Assembly (NCBI RefSeq): GCF_013128195.2
Contig: NZ_CP053452.2
Span: 8,556,001-8,620,000, forward strand
Source: Frigoriglobus tundricola
Lineage (GTDB): Bacteria; Planctomycetota; Planctomycetia; Gemmatales; Gemmataceae
Length of the DNA stretch: 64,000 nucleotides
Direction: 5' to 3'
Positions within the stretch are counted from its first letter, which is position 1; every line of letters begins with the position of its first letter. A program made the position numbers and the translations under genes. Shown one piece after another: positions 10,901 to 19,506 of the stretch. The notes under the pieces were generated by a model. It was not told the origin of the DNA and made no database searches. It saw only the letters and a program-made list of their open reading frames with translations.

Positions 10901-11503
10901 AGTGGCGACGGGCGGCGTCTGATCTCGGGGAGCCACGACGGAACGGCACTCGTGTGGGACGTGACGCTGACGGGCGCCACCGCCCCGCGGCCCACGCCCC
11001 TGACCGAAGCCGAAGTGGAGAAACTGTGGCAGACCGCGGGTCGAGATGACGCGAAAACCGCGTTTGCCGCTCAGGTCGAACTATTAGCCAGCCCGGACGA
11101 GGCCCTGAAGCTCCTCAGCCGAACCCTCAAGCCGGCACCGGTGCCGACCGACGCGGCACTGGACCGGATTTTCACCGACCTCGATTCGGACGTGTTCGAC
11201 ACCCGTGAGAAGGCGTCGAAGGAACTGGACGAATACGCCGAGGGGGCCGTTCCGGACGTGCGCAAGCGACTGGAAGCGAAGCCGTCGGCCGAGGTCCGTC
11301 AGCGCGCGGACGCGTTCCTCAAACGGTTCGACGGGCCGGCTCTTTCTCCGGCCCGCCTCCAGCAGACCCGCGCCGTGGAACTGCTAGAAGCGCTCGGCAC
11401 ACCGGCCGCCAAGAAGCAGTTGACCGAGTTGGCATCTGGCGCGAGTCACGCGCCACTGACCCGTGACGCACGGGCCGCGCTGAAGCGGCTCGGACAACCG
11501 TGA
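7970..11503 (+). CDS. ECF sigma factor fused to a transmembrane segment and WD40 propeller
   Basis: From ATG 7970 (preceded by GGAGAG) the product is 1177 residues. Residues about 20-90 match sigma-70 region 2 and about 130-185 match region 4 (LPDELRGPLVLCYLKGYSRDE and the following HTH). One membrane helix (about 255-280, TIALLAAAAGVLACGI) is followed by WD40 repeats from about 310 to 1010 with many DG.....W.WD type blades. The last 150 residues are a helical, HEAT-like tail. This matches the planctomycete ECF01-type sigma factors with C-terminal WD40 domains. The layout suggests a membrane-held sigma factor whose sensor domain lies across the membrane, activated perhaps by proteolysis; that mechanism is inference. 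An earlier ATG at 7907 is less likely. Confidence 0.9.
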   Translation: MSRFTLLRVASRSLRAQDQAVRPTDADLLARFAATHDELAFTELVARHGGMVRGTARRCVHDAHVAEDVYQAAFFVLARKAGAIRWRGTVAPWLHATTVRLARKARGRVCPAPASCAETMSPAADPSTTAAWAESCRVLDEELAALPDELRGPLVLCYLKGYSRDEAAAALACSLAMLKRRLERGRVLLRDRLTRRGVTLPAAGIGVLVCDLGAGTAATGETARAAVAFATRGTAPPDIVALVAPTRGGFAVKTIALLAAAAGVLACGITFASFSNSVSEAPYPSNDPPPAMPAEAKSSPDVPSEALPAHAVARLGSVRLRASGRVERMAFSPDGTRLATWSGDSHVTDELTIWDSKTGRALRRVALPGARVDLLAWLPDGRGVALVRSDFTNHEPLVWEFTDEKAAKPEVKPRPGTVTKFVVQGAPVQDDEHNACYAISPDGKVLAIGKAGQLDSDREVQLWELKTGVKVNALKPLKGGVIHPGNCGNIHFAPDGKTLVVFTATKHLGNNKWENEQLVTVWDVKTSKEKVRFKAPRPAANPRPAVNVFSTALAIGLESGDTSMWDLTTGKERTLATEHKSKKPDGGYGTFCLAFAPDGKTLATGGRDHVTKLWDLASGKLVYSLTDHEWVEALAFDSSGKRLASAGQSGLIRLRDTATGANACPLPGHTQAVWSVALNRDGSRAVTAARDGTLRFWDVAAGTEQRSIPVGAQGLTLSPDGKTVLAATEEGKLRTWDRATGRETTPANLPVDMKSRHLSFTPDGKHLIAAGGPQVTVFDWPGLKVVRAIDLPKPGTRAVPGPVEGENHCDTAAVSPDGKWLVTVAHRYWFRERDGLHYGYAADGIVDLWDLATGTRTRRLAEAEGTFRSGTFTADGRFVLVGAGGVVFRPDGSAGETFKGEMNLLDPVSGTHVRGFEVPPAAASVSFRYSGASALAPDGHTLYVSYNTGEIIGYEVATGRARRTLLGHRGYIGGLAFSGDGRRLISGSHDGTALVWDVTLTGATAPRPTPLTEAEVEKLWQTAGRDDAKTAFAAQVELLASPDEALKLLSRTLKPAPVPTDAALDRIFTDLDSDVFDTREKASKELDEYAEGAVPDVRKRLEAKPSAEVRQRADAFLKRFDGPALSPARLQQTRAVELLEALGTPAAKKQLTELASGASHAPLTRDARAALKRLGQP

Positions 11504-11712
11504 CACAAAACGCGGGACGCGCTCGGACACCCGGCTGATGGTGCCGAAGTTCGAGCGCGAGGACGCCGAGCCCCACCCGTCCCACTTCCGGGATACGAAT
11601 CGGACCGTGTAGGCGCGCCTAACGTGCGGTGTTACTGTGGACTCCCCACCGGGCGCCCGCTAGCATTCCCCACTCGACACGGACCGCTCCCCAGACAGAG
11701 TGCCGACCGGGC

Positions 11713-12627
11713 ATGCCGACCATCGACACGCGCGAGTTGTACCGCTACGGTCGTCGGGCCGCCCTCCTGGGATGCGCCGTCGGGCTGTCGCTCGGCATCA
11801 TCAAACTGGCGGCCGGGCACTACGGACACTCGGCCGCTCTCGTCGCCGATGCGGTCCACTCGCTCGGCGACGCGCTCCTGTCCGGTGCCGTCTGGGCGGT
11901 GTTCCACTGGGCCGAGCGCCCCGCCGACCCGGAGCACCCCTACGGGCACGCCCGCGCCGAAGCTGTGGCCGGTTCGTGTATCTCGCTGGTGCTGATCCTG
12001 TCCGCCCTCGTCGCCGGCGGGCAGGCGTCCCACGCGTTCAGGTCCCCGCACCCGGAACCGCCGTCCGGCTTTACGTTGATTGTGGCCGTCGTGAGCTTCG
12101 TTACAAACGAGACCCTGTACCGCTTCAACCGCCGTGTCGCCCGGCGCACCGGTTCGGCGGCGCTGGCCGCAACCGCCTGGGACCAGCGACTGGACGCGCT
12201 CACGGCGGTCGGCATCCTCCTGGCGCTGGCCGTGGCCCGGATCGGCGGGCCGGACTGGGCGGTGGCGGACCACATCGCCGGCTTGTGCGTCGCCGTGGTC
12301 ATCTTTTTCGCGGGCGCGCGCCTGTTCCGGGACAGTGTGAATGAACTAATGGACGCCCAGGCGGACCCGGCCATCGTCGATTCGGTCCGGCGCGTGGCCG
12401 AGACGGTGGCCGGGGTGACCGGGGTGGAGAAGCTGCTCGTGCGAAAGGCCGGGTTGGAGTTTTTCGTGGACGTTCACATTGAAGTGAACCCGGAAGTGAC
12501 GGTCCGCGAGGGACACGCCATCGCCCACGCGGTCAAAGACCGGATCATGGAACAGGTGACCGCCGTCAAGGACGTTCTCGTTCACATCGAACCGTCCCCG
12601 GCCCCGCCGCCCGACTCACCCGGATGA
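11713..12627 (+). CDS. Cation diffusion facilitator (CDF) family transporter
   Basis: Six membrane helices in the first 210 residues and a cytoplasmic C-terminal domain (about 215-295) identify a CDF metal/proton antiporter of 304 residues. The first metal site is visible as Asp46-x-x-His49-x-x-x-Asp53 (DAVHSLGD) and the second half as Asp157-x-x-x-Asp161 (DQRLD). Zn-selective members usually have His-x-x-x-Asp in helix V; an Asp pair there is more typical of iron or manganese transporters, so the metal is left open. ATG 11713 is chosen because the 28 codons upstream add no membrane or targeting sequence. It converges on the PhoU-like gene, whose stop codon is 18 bases away. Confidence 0.88.
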   Translation: MPTIDTRELYRYGRRAALLGCAVGLSLGIIKLAAGHYGHSAALVADAVHSLGDALLSGAVWAVFHWAERPADPEHPYGHARAEAVAGSCISLVLILSALVAGGQASHAFRSPHPEPPSGFTLIVAVVSFVTNETLYRFNRRVARRTGSAALAATAWDQRLDALTAVGILLALAVARIGGPDWAVADHIAGLCVAVVIFFAGARLFRDSVNELMDAQADPAIVDSVRRVAETVAGVTGVEKLLVRKAGLEFFVDVHIEVNPEVTVREGHAIAHAVKDRIMEQVTAVKDVLVHIEPSPAPPPDSPG

Positions 12628-12644
12628 CGCGGAACCGCCTGTCA

Positions 12645-13307
12645 TTAAACGGCGCTCGGGAACGATGATGCCGATCGCGGCCACGCGCCGTCCGAATACG
12701 AACGATCGTTCGAGTTCTCGGGAGTTAAGTGCCCGCCCTCTGCAAACTCGACGGCGGCGTCTGCGATCCTCCGGAAGGACTGAACGAGAGCGAACAGGCC
12801 GATGCCCGGCTCGACCGCCATTGGGTCAGCTTTCATGGCCCCGGTCAGCCGGTCCGTGAAGATCGCCACGAGATCGGTAAGTTCGGTGTATGCCCGCCAC
12901 ACTCGGCGGATCGCGGTCGGGGTCCGCTGTGCGGCGACCTCCAGTGCGAGCTGACAGAGTTGCGTTTCCGCCTCAGCGATCCGCTGAAGCGCGGCGAGAA
13001 GCGGAACGGCTAGCGCGGACGGCGAATCCGTCCATTCCGCGATCGCACTCGCCTGATTCGCGACCCGCTCGTACTCGGCAGCGATTTCCAGAATCGACAT
13101 CACCTGCCGGAAATCGGCCGCGACCGGTTGATACAGGACCAGAAGGCGTTGACAGTGTGCCACCATCTGCCGACACCGCTCGGCCCGATCGATGCGGTCC
13201 AGATGAGGTTCGTGGACGTCCGTGACAGCGTTCTCGACGCTGTGCGCCAGTTCGAGGACGTCGTGACGGAGTTCGTTCAGTTCGTCGAGCATTTTCTGTA
13301 CGGGCAT
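12645..13307 (-). CDS. PhoU-like phosphate-signalling / DUF47-type helical protein
   Basis: The start is ATG 13307, placed by a strong GGAGGGGAAG ribosome binding site; the open frame continues upstream to 13394 without support. The 220-residue product is all helical and contains the PhoU signature QPVAADFRQ followed by an ILEIAAEYERV helix. PhoU proteins bind metal clusters and restrain the Pst phosphate transporter and PhoR kinase, or partner with PiT-type carriers. No pst or pho genes are nearby; the only transporter neighbour is the convergent CDF gene. The second PhoU repeat is less well conserved than the first. Assignment to the superfamily is good, the partner is unknown. Confidence 0.72.
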   Translation of the reverse strand: MPVQKMLDELNELRHDVLELAHSVENAVTDVHEPHLDRIDRAERCRQMVAHCQRLLVLYQPVAADFRQVMSILEIAAEYERVANQASAIAEWTDSPSALAVPLLAALQRIAEAETQLCQLALEVAAQRTPTAIRRVWRAYTELTDLVAIFTDRLTGAMKADPMAVEPGIGLFALVQSFRRIADAAVEFAEGGHLTPENSNDRSYSDGAWPRSASSFPSAV

Positions 13308-13467
13308 GTGCTTCCCCTCCGCGATCGCCTGTATCAGCCCGAAGGCCGGCGATCCGCACGCGAGTCGTCGAAAAAGGTACGCAACGCGCGCCACGAGTTG
13401 CGCGCTCTTTGTCCGGGTGCTGGTTGTTCGTGTTCGTTCGTGAAACGCAAACTAGTGTCGGGAGCGG

Positions 13468-13779
13468 TCAACGCGACGCACTCCCACGCCACTTTCGGGA
13501 AAGAACGTATTGGTCCCGAGTGGCAGGAACGGATGCGGGGCGGCCCTCGGCTCGGGAACCAGGCTCCCACAGCCGGGCGGATAAATACCACATGGAGGAG
13601 GCCGACACGCTGCCGATGAGCGTGCCGAAAGTGCAGCAGAACAGCGGGAACGAAGTCCCCATTTTGGCCCCCAGGGTTGCACCGATCACCGCACCCGCAG
13701 CGGCTCCCAAGACCGCCACGACCGGTAACATGCGATCGGCAATGGATTCCGTGCGTCCGTCGGTTTCGTAAGTGGTCAT
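13468..13779 (-). CDS. Small membrane protein, 103 aa
   Basis: ATG 13779 follows a near-perfect GAGGAGGAG ribosome binding site. The protein has two hydrophobic helices (about 18-42, glycine/alanine-rich, and about 45-68) with a polar basic tail. The Gly-rich first helix resembles small glycine-zipper proteins. No family is recognised. It precedes the PhoU-like gene on the same strand with 160 bases between, so cotranscription is possible but not shown. Confidence 0.65.
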   Translation of the reverse strand: MTTYETDGRTESIADRMLPVVAVLGAAAGAVIGATLGAKMGTSFPLFCCTFGTLIGSVSASSMWYLSARLWEPGSRAEGRPASVPATRDQYVLSRKWRGSASR

Positions 13780-14227
13780 GGCTCCTCCTCCCCCGTCAAC
13801 GGCGTTTGGGATTCAAGATGACGTACCGGTCTCCTTTCGGCGGGTACTAGCTAGCACTATAGTCCTATACCGCCATTCTACACAATAGCTTCACAGAAAA
13901 TGCACATTTTGTTGGCGAGCCCAAACGGCGTTTCCGAGCTGAACATGGCCACGCGCCCGCCCCATCGGTGGAGCACCGCTTTGCCCTGGAACGTCAAGGT
14001 CTGTGGGAAAATGTTTGAAGAAAACGACAACACGGACGGAAACGTCAGTGCGTGTGTGGCTCACGGAAACAGGCGGACATGTGGCACCGGCGAGACCCAG
14101 GTTCTTCGCGTAAAGCCGCGTACTCGCGCGTGAGTGACGGATGACCTGGCTCGCACCGGCCAGGACGCGAACGGGGCGCGAGCGGAAAAAACCTGTAAAA
14201 CATCCGCACTCACACAAGGGCTCCCTC
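13780..14227. other. Intergenic region with promoter-like AT-rich segment
   Basis: About 450 bases between the divergent small membrane gene and the aminotransferase. An AT-rich, partly symmetrical stretch at 13848-13880 (around CTAGCTAGCACTATAGT) is the likely promoter area for the minus-strand gene. No convincing coding frame is present; the open frames here lack a ribosome binding site and conserved features. Confidence 0.4.
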
Positions 14228-15352
14228 ATGCTCACTTCGCGGGCACGCAAGCGCGACTTCCCGTCGCTCGAAGGCAAAGCGTATCTGAACAGCGCCGCAG
14301 AGGGCATCCCGCCGCTGGCCGTGGGCGAGGCCCTCCAGCAATACTTTTCGGACAAGCAACTCGGCATGGACGGTCGGGAGAGACACACCGAGCAGTGGAA
14401 CGCCGTCAGGGCGCTCGCCGCAGAGTTCTACGGCCTCACCCCGGCGGAAATCGGCATCTGCTCCTGCTCATCCGAAGCGTACAACCTCGCCGCGCTCGCG
14501 CTGAAGCTGAAGAAGGGCGATGAGGTGGTCGTCAACGACCTCGATTTCCCCGCCGGCGCGACGCCGTGGCTCCAGCCCGCGTGCCCGGCCACCCCGCGCG
14601 TCTGGCGGAGCCTGGAAGGGGCGCTGCGGATCGAAGACCTCGTGCCCCTACTGAACCCAAAAACGCGCCTCGTCACGGTCTCGCTCGTCAGCTTCTATAA
14701 CGGGTTCCGGATCACGCTCCCGGAAGTGGTCGCCGCCGTGCGCAAGCGCTCCGCCGCGCTCCTGGCGGTGGACGTGACTCAGGCGCTCGGCCGCGTCCCA
14801 CTCGATTTGACCGGCGCGGACCTGATCGTGGGCAGCACCCACAAGTGGATCCTGGCGTCACACGGCGGCGGGTTGGTGGGCGTGCCCGCGGCGCGGGCCG
14901 CGGAGTGGACCGCGCCGGCCGGCGGGTGGTTCAACCTGGAAGACGCCTTCGGCCCCAAACGGTTCGAGAAGGCGGTCAGCAAACCGGGCGCGGCGAGCTT
15001 CAGCGTCGGGATGCCGAACTACGCCGCCGTGTACGCGGTCCGCGCCGGACTCGAATACATTCGCGGCGTGGGCGTCAAGGCCATCGACGAGGCCGCCCGC
15101 CCGCTCGTGATGAATTGTCTCGCGGAACTCAAGAGCTTGCCGGTGGAGTTGCTCACACCGGACGAACCGGAACACATCGCCGGAATCCTCGCGTTCAAGC
15201 ACCCGAAGGCCGAGGAGGTCCATGCGAAGTTGCTCGCTGCGAACGTTCACGTGATGAGCCACGCCGGGCGCCTCAGGGTCTCGATCCACGGCTACAACAC
15301 CGAGGGCGATGTGGAGAAGCTGCTGAGGGAGTTGAAGTCGGCGCTCAAGTAG
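14228..15352 (+). CDS. Class V aminotransferase (cysteine desulfurase / selenocysteine lyase-like)
   Basis: The start ATG 14228 gives a 374-residue PLP enzyme; the in-frame ATG at 14141 adds only a basic, non-conserved leader. The PLP lysine is in the STHKW motif near residue 205, and the upstream VDVTQALGR segment carries the Asp that contacts the pyridine ring. The overall layout matches class V enzymes of the isopenicillin-N epimerase/cysteine desulfurase-like group. Neither an iron-sulfur cluster gene nor a sulfur carrier lies nearby, so a housekeeping IscS role is unlikely. The substrate cannot be assigned from sequence. Confidence 0.85.
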   Translation: MLTSRARKRDFPSLEGKAYLNSAAEGIPPLAVGEALQQYFSDKQLGMDGRERHTEQWNAVRALAAEFYGLTPAEIGICSCSSEAYNLAALALKLKKGDEVVVNDLDFPAGATPWLQPACPATPRVWRSLEGALRIEDLVPLLNPKTRLVTVSLVSFYNGFRITLPEVVAAVRKRSAALLAVDVTQALGRVPLDLTGADLIVGSTHKWILASHGGGLVGVPAARAAEWTAPAGGWFNLEDAFGPKRFEKAVSKPGAASFSVGMPNYAAVYAVRAGLEYIRGVGVKAIDEAARPLVMNCLAELKSLPVELLTPDEPEHIAGILAFKHPKAEEVHAKLLAANVHVMSHAGRLRVSIHGYNTEGDVEKLLRELKSALK

Positions 15353-15898
15353 CCCCCCGACTCCGTCCGAGCCTCATTTTCGAACGACAATCGCTGATGG
15401 CGGCACGCGGCGGGATCCGGGACCGTAGGTCGAGCACGTGGCGCACCGGTCCCTTGCGGGCGTTATTGTCGTTCCGGCCCGCAGCATCGGATCGATAAGA
15501 TTGCGCACCCATTACCCTGCCCACAGGAGCGGGCGGTTTCCGTGAGAGTTGAAATGACATCTTTGCGACGGATTACGAGTTAACCGCTGACGAAGCGCGA
15601 GCCCGATAGGGAATCCCTCAAAGTTTCGTGAGCGGCGAGATTGATAATATCGCGACAAGTTAGTCTAATTAAATTAGCATTCTGTAAGAGATTGTGGAAA
15701 ATTCAACCGTTGCGATATCGTCATTGCACGGCCCTTGGTGCCATTTACATCTCCAATATTTCAGATTAATCTCATTGACAACTCCACGGTGCTGAACTAG
15801 CTTTGCATTTGTGCTTGCTAGCGCTGACTCTACCCATTTGTAACGTCAAATTACCTCTCCATTTGTCCATTCAATCTCCCTATTCATGTAGGATCTTT
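15353..15898. other. AT-rich intergenic leader before the pilin-like gene
   Basis: A 546-base gap whose second half (about 15600-15890) is clearly richer in A+T than its surroundings, including a TTAGTCTAATTAAATTAGCA-like stretch near 15660. No gene is seen. It probably holds the promoter and a long untranslated leader of the DUF1559 gene, or marks recently acquired DNA. Confidence 0.4.
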
Positions 15899-16855
15899 AT
15901 GGCAAACTGCGTACGTCGCGATCGAGGGTTCACGCTGATCGAGCTGTTGGTAGTAATCGCGATCATCGCGATCCTGATCGGGCTCCTGCTCCCCGCCGTC
16001 CAGAAGGTGCGCGAGGCCGCAGCGAAAACGAAGTGTTCGAACAACCTGAAGCAGATCGGGATCGCGATGCACGCGTTTCATGACGCGAACAACGCCCTCC
16101 CGGTGGAGGGGACGACGCAGGGGGTCAGTTGGCCCGTGCGCATCCTCCCGTACATCGAACAGGGCAACGTGTACAACCAGGTCTGGCCGGCCTTCCAAAC
16201 CGCGATCAACAACCAGCAGGCGAACGGGGATACCAGTGGTTACGCCACCGCGGCGGCCCTGGTGACCCAAAACAACTGGCTCGTTCCCATTTACCTTTGT
16301 CCCAGCCGCCGCGGGTCCGAAGCAGGGCCGCGAATCGACTACGCCGGGGCCTACCACGGAGGCGTTCAAGGAACCTCCCTCTCCAAGTACCAAACCACCA
16401 CCGGGCTGAACAGCATCCTCGACACCTACAACTCAGGGCCGTTAGCCGTTGGAGTGTCGATGACCGTCATCACCGGCGGCGCGGGCACCTCGAACACACT
16501 CTTGCTCGCTCACAAAGTCATGCAACCTGGTCACTATTCGCCCGGGGGCCAAACTGGCGGCGATCTCGGTTACGCCTACTCGTATCTCAGCACCGGCGGC
16601 TGGAGCGAACACATGCGCTGGAGCGACGACGGGGCCAACGGAAGCAACAGGGGCTTGGGTTACGCGAAGGACGATCCGAACGTCGATGAGAACCACTTCG
16701 GTGGCCCTCACACGGGCGGGTCGCCGGTCCTCTTCGCGGACGGCGGTGTCCGGAACTACTCCTACGGGTACACGGACGCGTCCGGCATGAACGACGACGC
16801 CGTGTTCCAAGCCCTCTGGGCGTACAACCGCAGCTTCATTGTGACCCCTCCGTAA
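15899..16855 (+). CDS. DUF1559 protein with type IV pilin-like N-terminus
   Basis: ATG 15899 follows TAGGATC and gives 318 residues. The N-terminus is a prepilin leader with the cleavage site Gly10/Phe11 and Glu15 ([18 protein letters not shown]), followed by a long hydrophobic helix as in PulG-type pseudopilins. The remainder is the DUF1559 (SBP_bac_10-like) domain, with the C-terminal H-x-n-D-G element seen as [13 protein letters not shown]. Planctomycetes carry dozens of such paralogues, exported and possibly assembled at the cell surface; their function is unknown. An upstream in-frame start at 15803 would place 32 residues before the leader peptide and is rejected. Confidence 0.92.
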   Translation: MANCVRRDRGFTLIELLVVIAIIAILIGLLLPAVQKVREAAAKTKCSNNLKQIGIAMHAFHDANNALPVEGTTQGVSWPVRILPYIEQGNVYNQVWPAFQTAINNQQANGDTSGYATAAALVTQNNWLVPIYLCPSRRGSEAGPRIDYAGAYHGGVQGTSLSKYQTTTGLNSILDTYNSGPLAVGVSMTVITGGAGTSNTLLLAHKVMQPGHYSPGGQTGGDLGYAYSYLSTGGWSEHMRWSDDGANGSNRGLGYAKDDPNVDENHFGGPHTGGSPVLFADGGVRNYSYGYTDASGMNDDAVFQALWAYNRSFIVTPP

Positions 16856-16968
16856 TCGATGCGGTCGGGAACGCGATCCGGGGCGGGCAAGAACCCGCCT
16901 CGTTTTCGTTCTCTCGGGCGATCTATCGTCGTACCAATCGAATTCGCCCGGCGGCCGGTTTCGATCTC

Positions 16969-17724
16969 TCAGCCCCGACCGACGAGCGGCATCTGTGTGG
17001 CCATCACGGTCATGAACAGCACGTTGGCTTCGAGCGGCAGGCCCGCCATGTACACCACGGCCCGCGCCACGTGCTCCACGTCCATCCGCGGTTCGATGGC
17101 GAGCGTGCCGTCGGCCTGCGGGACGCCCGCGGCCATTTTCTCGGTCATTTCGGTTGCGGCGTTGCCGATGTCGATCTGACCGCACGCGATGTCGTACTTG
17201 CGGCCGTCGAGAGCCGTAGACTTCGTCAGCCCGGTGATCGCGTGTTTTGTCGCGGTGTAGGGCGCGGAATTCGGGCGCGGCGCGGTCGCGGAAACGGAGC
17301 CGTTGTTGATGATACGTCCGCCGCGCGGGTCCTGCGCCTTCATCAGCTTGAACGCCTCCTGCGTGCAGAGAAAGGCGCCCGTCAGGTTCACATCGACGAC
17401 CGCCCGCCACTGCGCGAATGTGAGGTCTTCGAGCGGCACGGCCGGTGCGCCCGTGCCGGCGTTGTTGAACAGCACATCGAGCCGGCCGAACGCGGATCGC
17501 GTTTGTTCGAAGAGCGCGCGAACAGAGTCCGGATCGGTGACGTCGGTCGGGACCGCCAAGGAACGCTCACCGGCGCGGGCCAGCGCCTCGGTCGCGGCCA
17601 ATGCCTCGGTGCGGCGGCCCGCCAAAACGACGTTGTACCCCTCACGCAGGAGCGCGAGCGCGACGGCCCGTCCGATGCCCGAGCCGGCACCCGTCACGAG
17701 CGCGACCCGACCCAATTGCGACAT
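16969..17724 (-). CDS. Short-chain dehydrogenase/reductase
   Basis: A 251-residue classical SDR. The NAD(P) motif TGAGSGIG is at residues 11-18, NNAG near 89, the catalytic Ser in the [11 protein letters not shown] segment, and the Y-x-x-x-K pair near 156/160 (PYTATKHA). An Arg in the RRTEAL segment after the second strand favours NADPH. The C-terminal half follows the usual Rossmann order. The substrate cannot be predicted. Directly upstream on the same strand is a gene remnant (17733-17822), so the gene probably has its own promoter. Confidence 0.9.
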   Translation of the reverse strand: MSQLGRVALVTGAGSGIGRAVALALLREGYNVVLAGRRTEALAATEALARAGERSLAVPTDVTDPDSVRALFEQTRSAFGRLDVLFNNAGTGAPAVPLEDLTFAQWRAVVDVNLTGAFLCTQEAFKLMKAQDPRGGRIINNGSVSATAPRPNSAPYTATKHAITGLTKSTALDGRKYDIACGQIDIGNAATEMTEKMAAGVPQADGTLAIEPRMDVEHVARAVVYMAGLPLEANVLFMTVMATQMPLVGRG

Positions 17725-17732
17725 GCGGTCAC

Positions 17733-17822
17733 CTACTTCTTCTTCAGGTGCTTGTCGAAGAACGCGACGAGTGCCCTCTCGGCCCTTTCCGCGTCGCGGT
17801 ACGGATCAGGAGTTTCACTTAT
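17733..17822 (-). pseudogene. C-terminal remnant of an alpha/beta hydrolase-like gene
   Basis: The minus-strand frame ending at 17733 has a last segment [23 protein letters not shown], which looks like the C-terminal helix of a dienelactone hydrolase or BD-FAE-type esterase. Upstream of it the frame turns into repeat-like DNA without coding character. A matching N-terminal-like fragment lies on the same strand at 19366-19467, with an unrelated plus-strand gene between. Identification rests on a short stretch. Confidence 0.35.
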
Positions 17823-17832
17823 GACTATCGGA

Positions 17833-17938
17833 GGGAACCTGATCCCCCAACTTCCTTCCCCGGCAGAGATGGGAGAAAGAGCCGAAGCACCCGTAATTTG
17901 ATGCCCCCCTCTTCCCTGGGAAAAGGGTTCGGGCTGCT
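17833..17938. repeat. Possible dispersed CT/AG-rich intergenic repeat
   Basis: A stretch with alternating CCCCC/CTTCC and GGGAGAAAG/GGGAAAAGGG blocks that can form small hairpins (for example around CTTCCCTGGGAAAAG). It is similar in style to the palindromic element inserted in recO at 46613-46741, but clear homology cannot be shown by eye. Confidence 0.3.
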
Positions 17939-18087
17939 GGTCCGGATATGAGCGTTTCAAGCCTCGCCGTCCTGGCCACGGCCACCGGTTTTTCGCACTC
18001 GGGACGTTATCTGGGAAATCCGCAACGAGGTCGGTATTCTTGAGAAAGTGTGGACACTCCGACACAGCCAAAAAGAGGATACCGGGC

Positions 18088-19242
18088 ATGCGACAGCTTA
18101 TTGGTATTTTGGCCCTCACGGCAGTGGTGGGCGTGAGTGCGGCCACGGCCCAGAAAATCGAGCAGGAGAAGGAGAAGAACGAGAAGATCAACGCCCTTCG
18201 CAAAGACATTGCCGAACTCAAAACGAAGCTGGCGCAGAAGGAAGCGGAGTTGGAGAAGCTTGACCCCCAGGGCGAGAAAATTCTTGATGCGGCGGGCGCT
18301 CCGAACGAGGCTCCCCTCCGGTCGCTAAAGGAGCTGGCGAGGTTCAAGTTGTCGAACCTCCGGTTCGAAGTTCCGGCACCGGGTCAACAGGCGCTCCTCA
18401 AGTTTCACTACGAACTGGAGAAGAGCGGGGAGTTCCCGTGGCCAACCGTGGTCGTTCGCACCGCGGACGGTCAACAACGGTACGTTGCCGCACGATTGGG
18501 TTCGCGTGCCCTGAATCCCCTACAGGACAAGGCCGGGGATCTCGCCTTTGGTCTGGGATACGTTCGCATTCCGGAGAACACTAAGAACCTGGAAGTCTTT
18601 CTCGTGGCCACTGACAAGCGGTGGGAGGACGAGAATTTCCGGCCCACGTTCAAGATCTCAAACTCGGTGGTCATCGGCGACCTCGGACGTCCCTTGCAGT
18701 TAGCCCGAGAGTGGACGCCCGAGGAGGCCAAGATGCTGAACGACCCGCCGCCGCTCAGCCCGGACCCTGGCGCCAACCGTACCGTCGGCAAGGACACGAA
18801 GCACGTGGGTTTGGTTGAGGCGTTGACCCCGGCGAATCGGTTCGCCGACCCCAAGAAGAGGCCGTTAGTCGGGTTCTACTACAGCCTTGCCACTTTCGAA
18901 CCGGAGAAGGACAAGAAGGTCGGTTGCGTCTCTCAACTGTCCCCCTGCTACCATGAGCGGCAGCCGAGTTACGGACTGAAGCGGGAGATGGCGAAGGAGG
19001 GATACGCGGTCGGCGCTGTCAATCTGAAGACGAACCCGACCGTGACGGCATTTCAGCTTGTTTACATGAAGATCAAGCCGGACGGAACCCTCGATACGAA
19101 GGACAGCTATACCGGCGAGTGGATCGGCGAACCGGGACCCAACGACAAAGAAGGGGTCGTGACCGGGAACGGGCGTAAGGTCATCGGGGCCAATGTGTGG
19201 CACTGGGGTCGAGTCTTTGCGCTCGCTCTTGTATTGGAGTGA
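18088..19242 (+). CDS. Secreted coiled-coil protein, function unknown
   Basis: ATG 18088 follows AAGAGGAT and starts a clear signal peptide (MRQLIGILALTAVVGVSAATA). Residues about 22-60 form a charged coiled coil (EKEKNEKINALRKDIAELK). The remaining 320 residues are a beta-rich domain with a repeated FKLSNLRF/FKISNSV pattern and a late segment (YAVGAVNLKTN, FQLVYMKI) typical of secreted planctomycete proteins of unknown function. Its total length is 384 residues. It is flanked on both sides by fragments that look like one disrupted esterase gene on the other strand, which suggests insertion of this locus. Confidence 0.8.
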   Translation: MRQLIGILALTAVVGVSAATAQKIEQEKEKNEKINALRKDIAELKTKLAQKEAELEKLDPQGEKILDAAGAPNEAPLRSLKELARFKLSNLRFEVPAPGQQALLKFHYELEKSGEFPWPTVVVRTADGQQRYVAARLGSRALNPLQDKAGDLAFGLGYVRIPENTKNLEVFLVATDKRWEDENFRPTFKISNSVVIGDLGRPLQLAREWTPEEAKMLNDPPPLSPDPGANRTVGKDTKHVGLVEALTPANRFADPKKRPLVGFYYSLATFEPEKDKKVGCVSQLSPCYHERQPSYGLKREMAKEGYAVGAVNLKTNPTVTAFQLVYMKIKPDGTLDTKDSYTGEWIGEPGPNDKEGVVTGNGRKVIGANVWHWGRVFALALVLE

Positions 19243-19365
19243 TTCCGGTTGACCACCTCACGAGGGGCGGCCGAACGGCGCCCTGCCAGTCGTGGATCGA
19301 TACAGGGAACGGGCCAGTGCCGGTCTTCGGCCTGGCCATGTCCGGTTGCCGGGAGGGATTGTCGG

Positions 19366-19467
19366 GGCGTACTCGATGCCCTTTTCGAAGGTCACTGTGT
19401 CGGGAACCGGCGGATCTTTCTGGGCCGGTTTTTTCGCCTTGTCAACCGCCAGCGGCCCGGGGTCTAA
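19366..19467 (-). pseudogene. N-terminal-like esterase fragment
   Basis: On the minus strand the frame reads KKPAQKDPPVPDTVTFEKG and then IEYA, a sequence style found just after the signal peptide in BD-FAE/lipase-like secreted esterases of planctomycetes. It lacks a signal peptide, a start codon with ribosome binding site, and a catalytic domain. It may be the other half of the remnant at 17733-17822. Weak evidence. Confidence 0.28.
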
Positions 19468-19506
19468 TACCCGACTCGCTCGTCCCGCTCGACACGGAGG
19501 TCGGCC

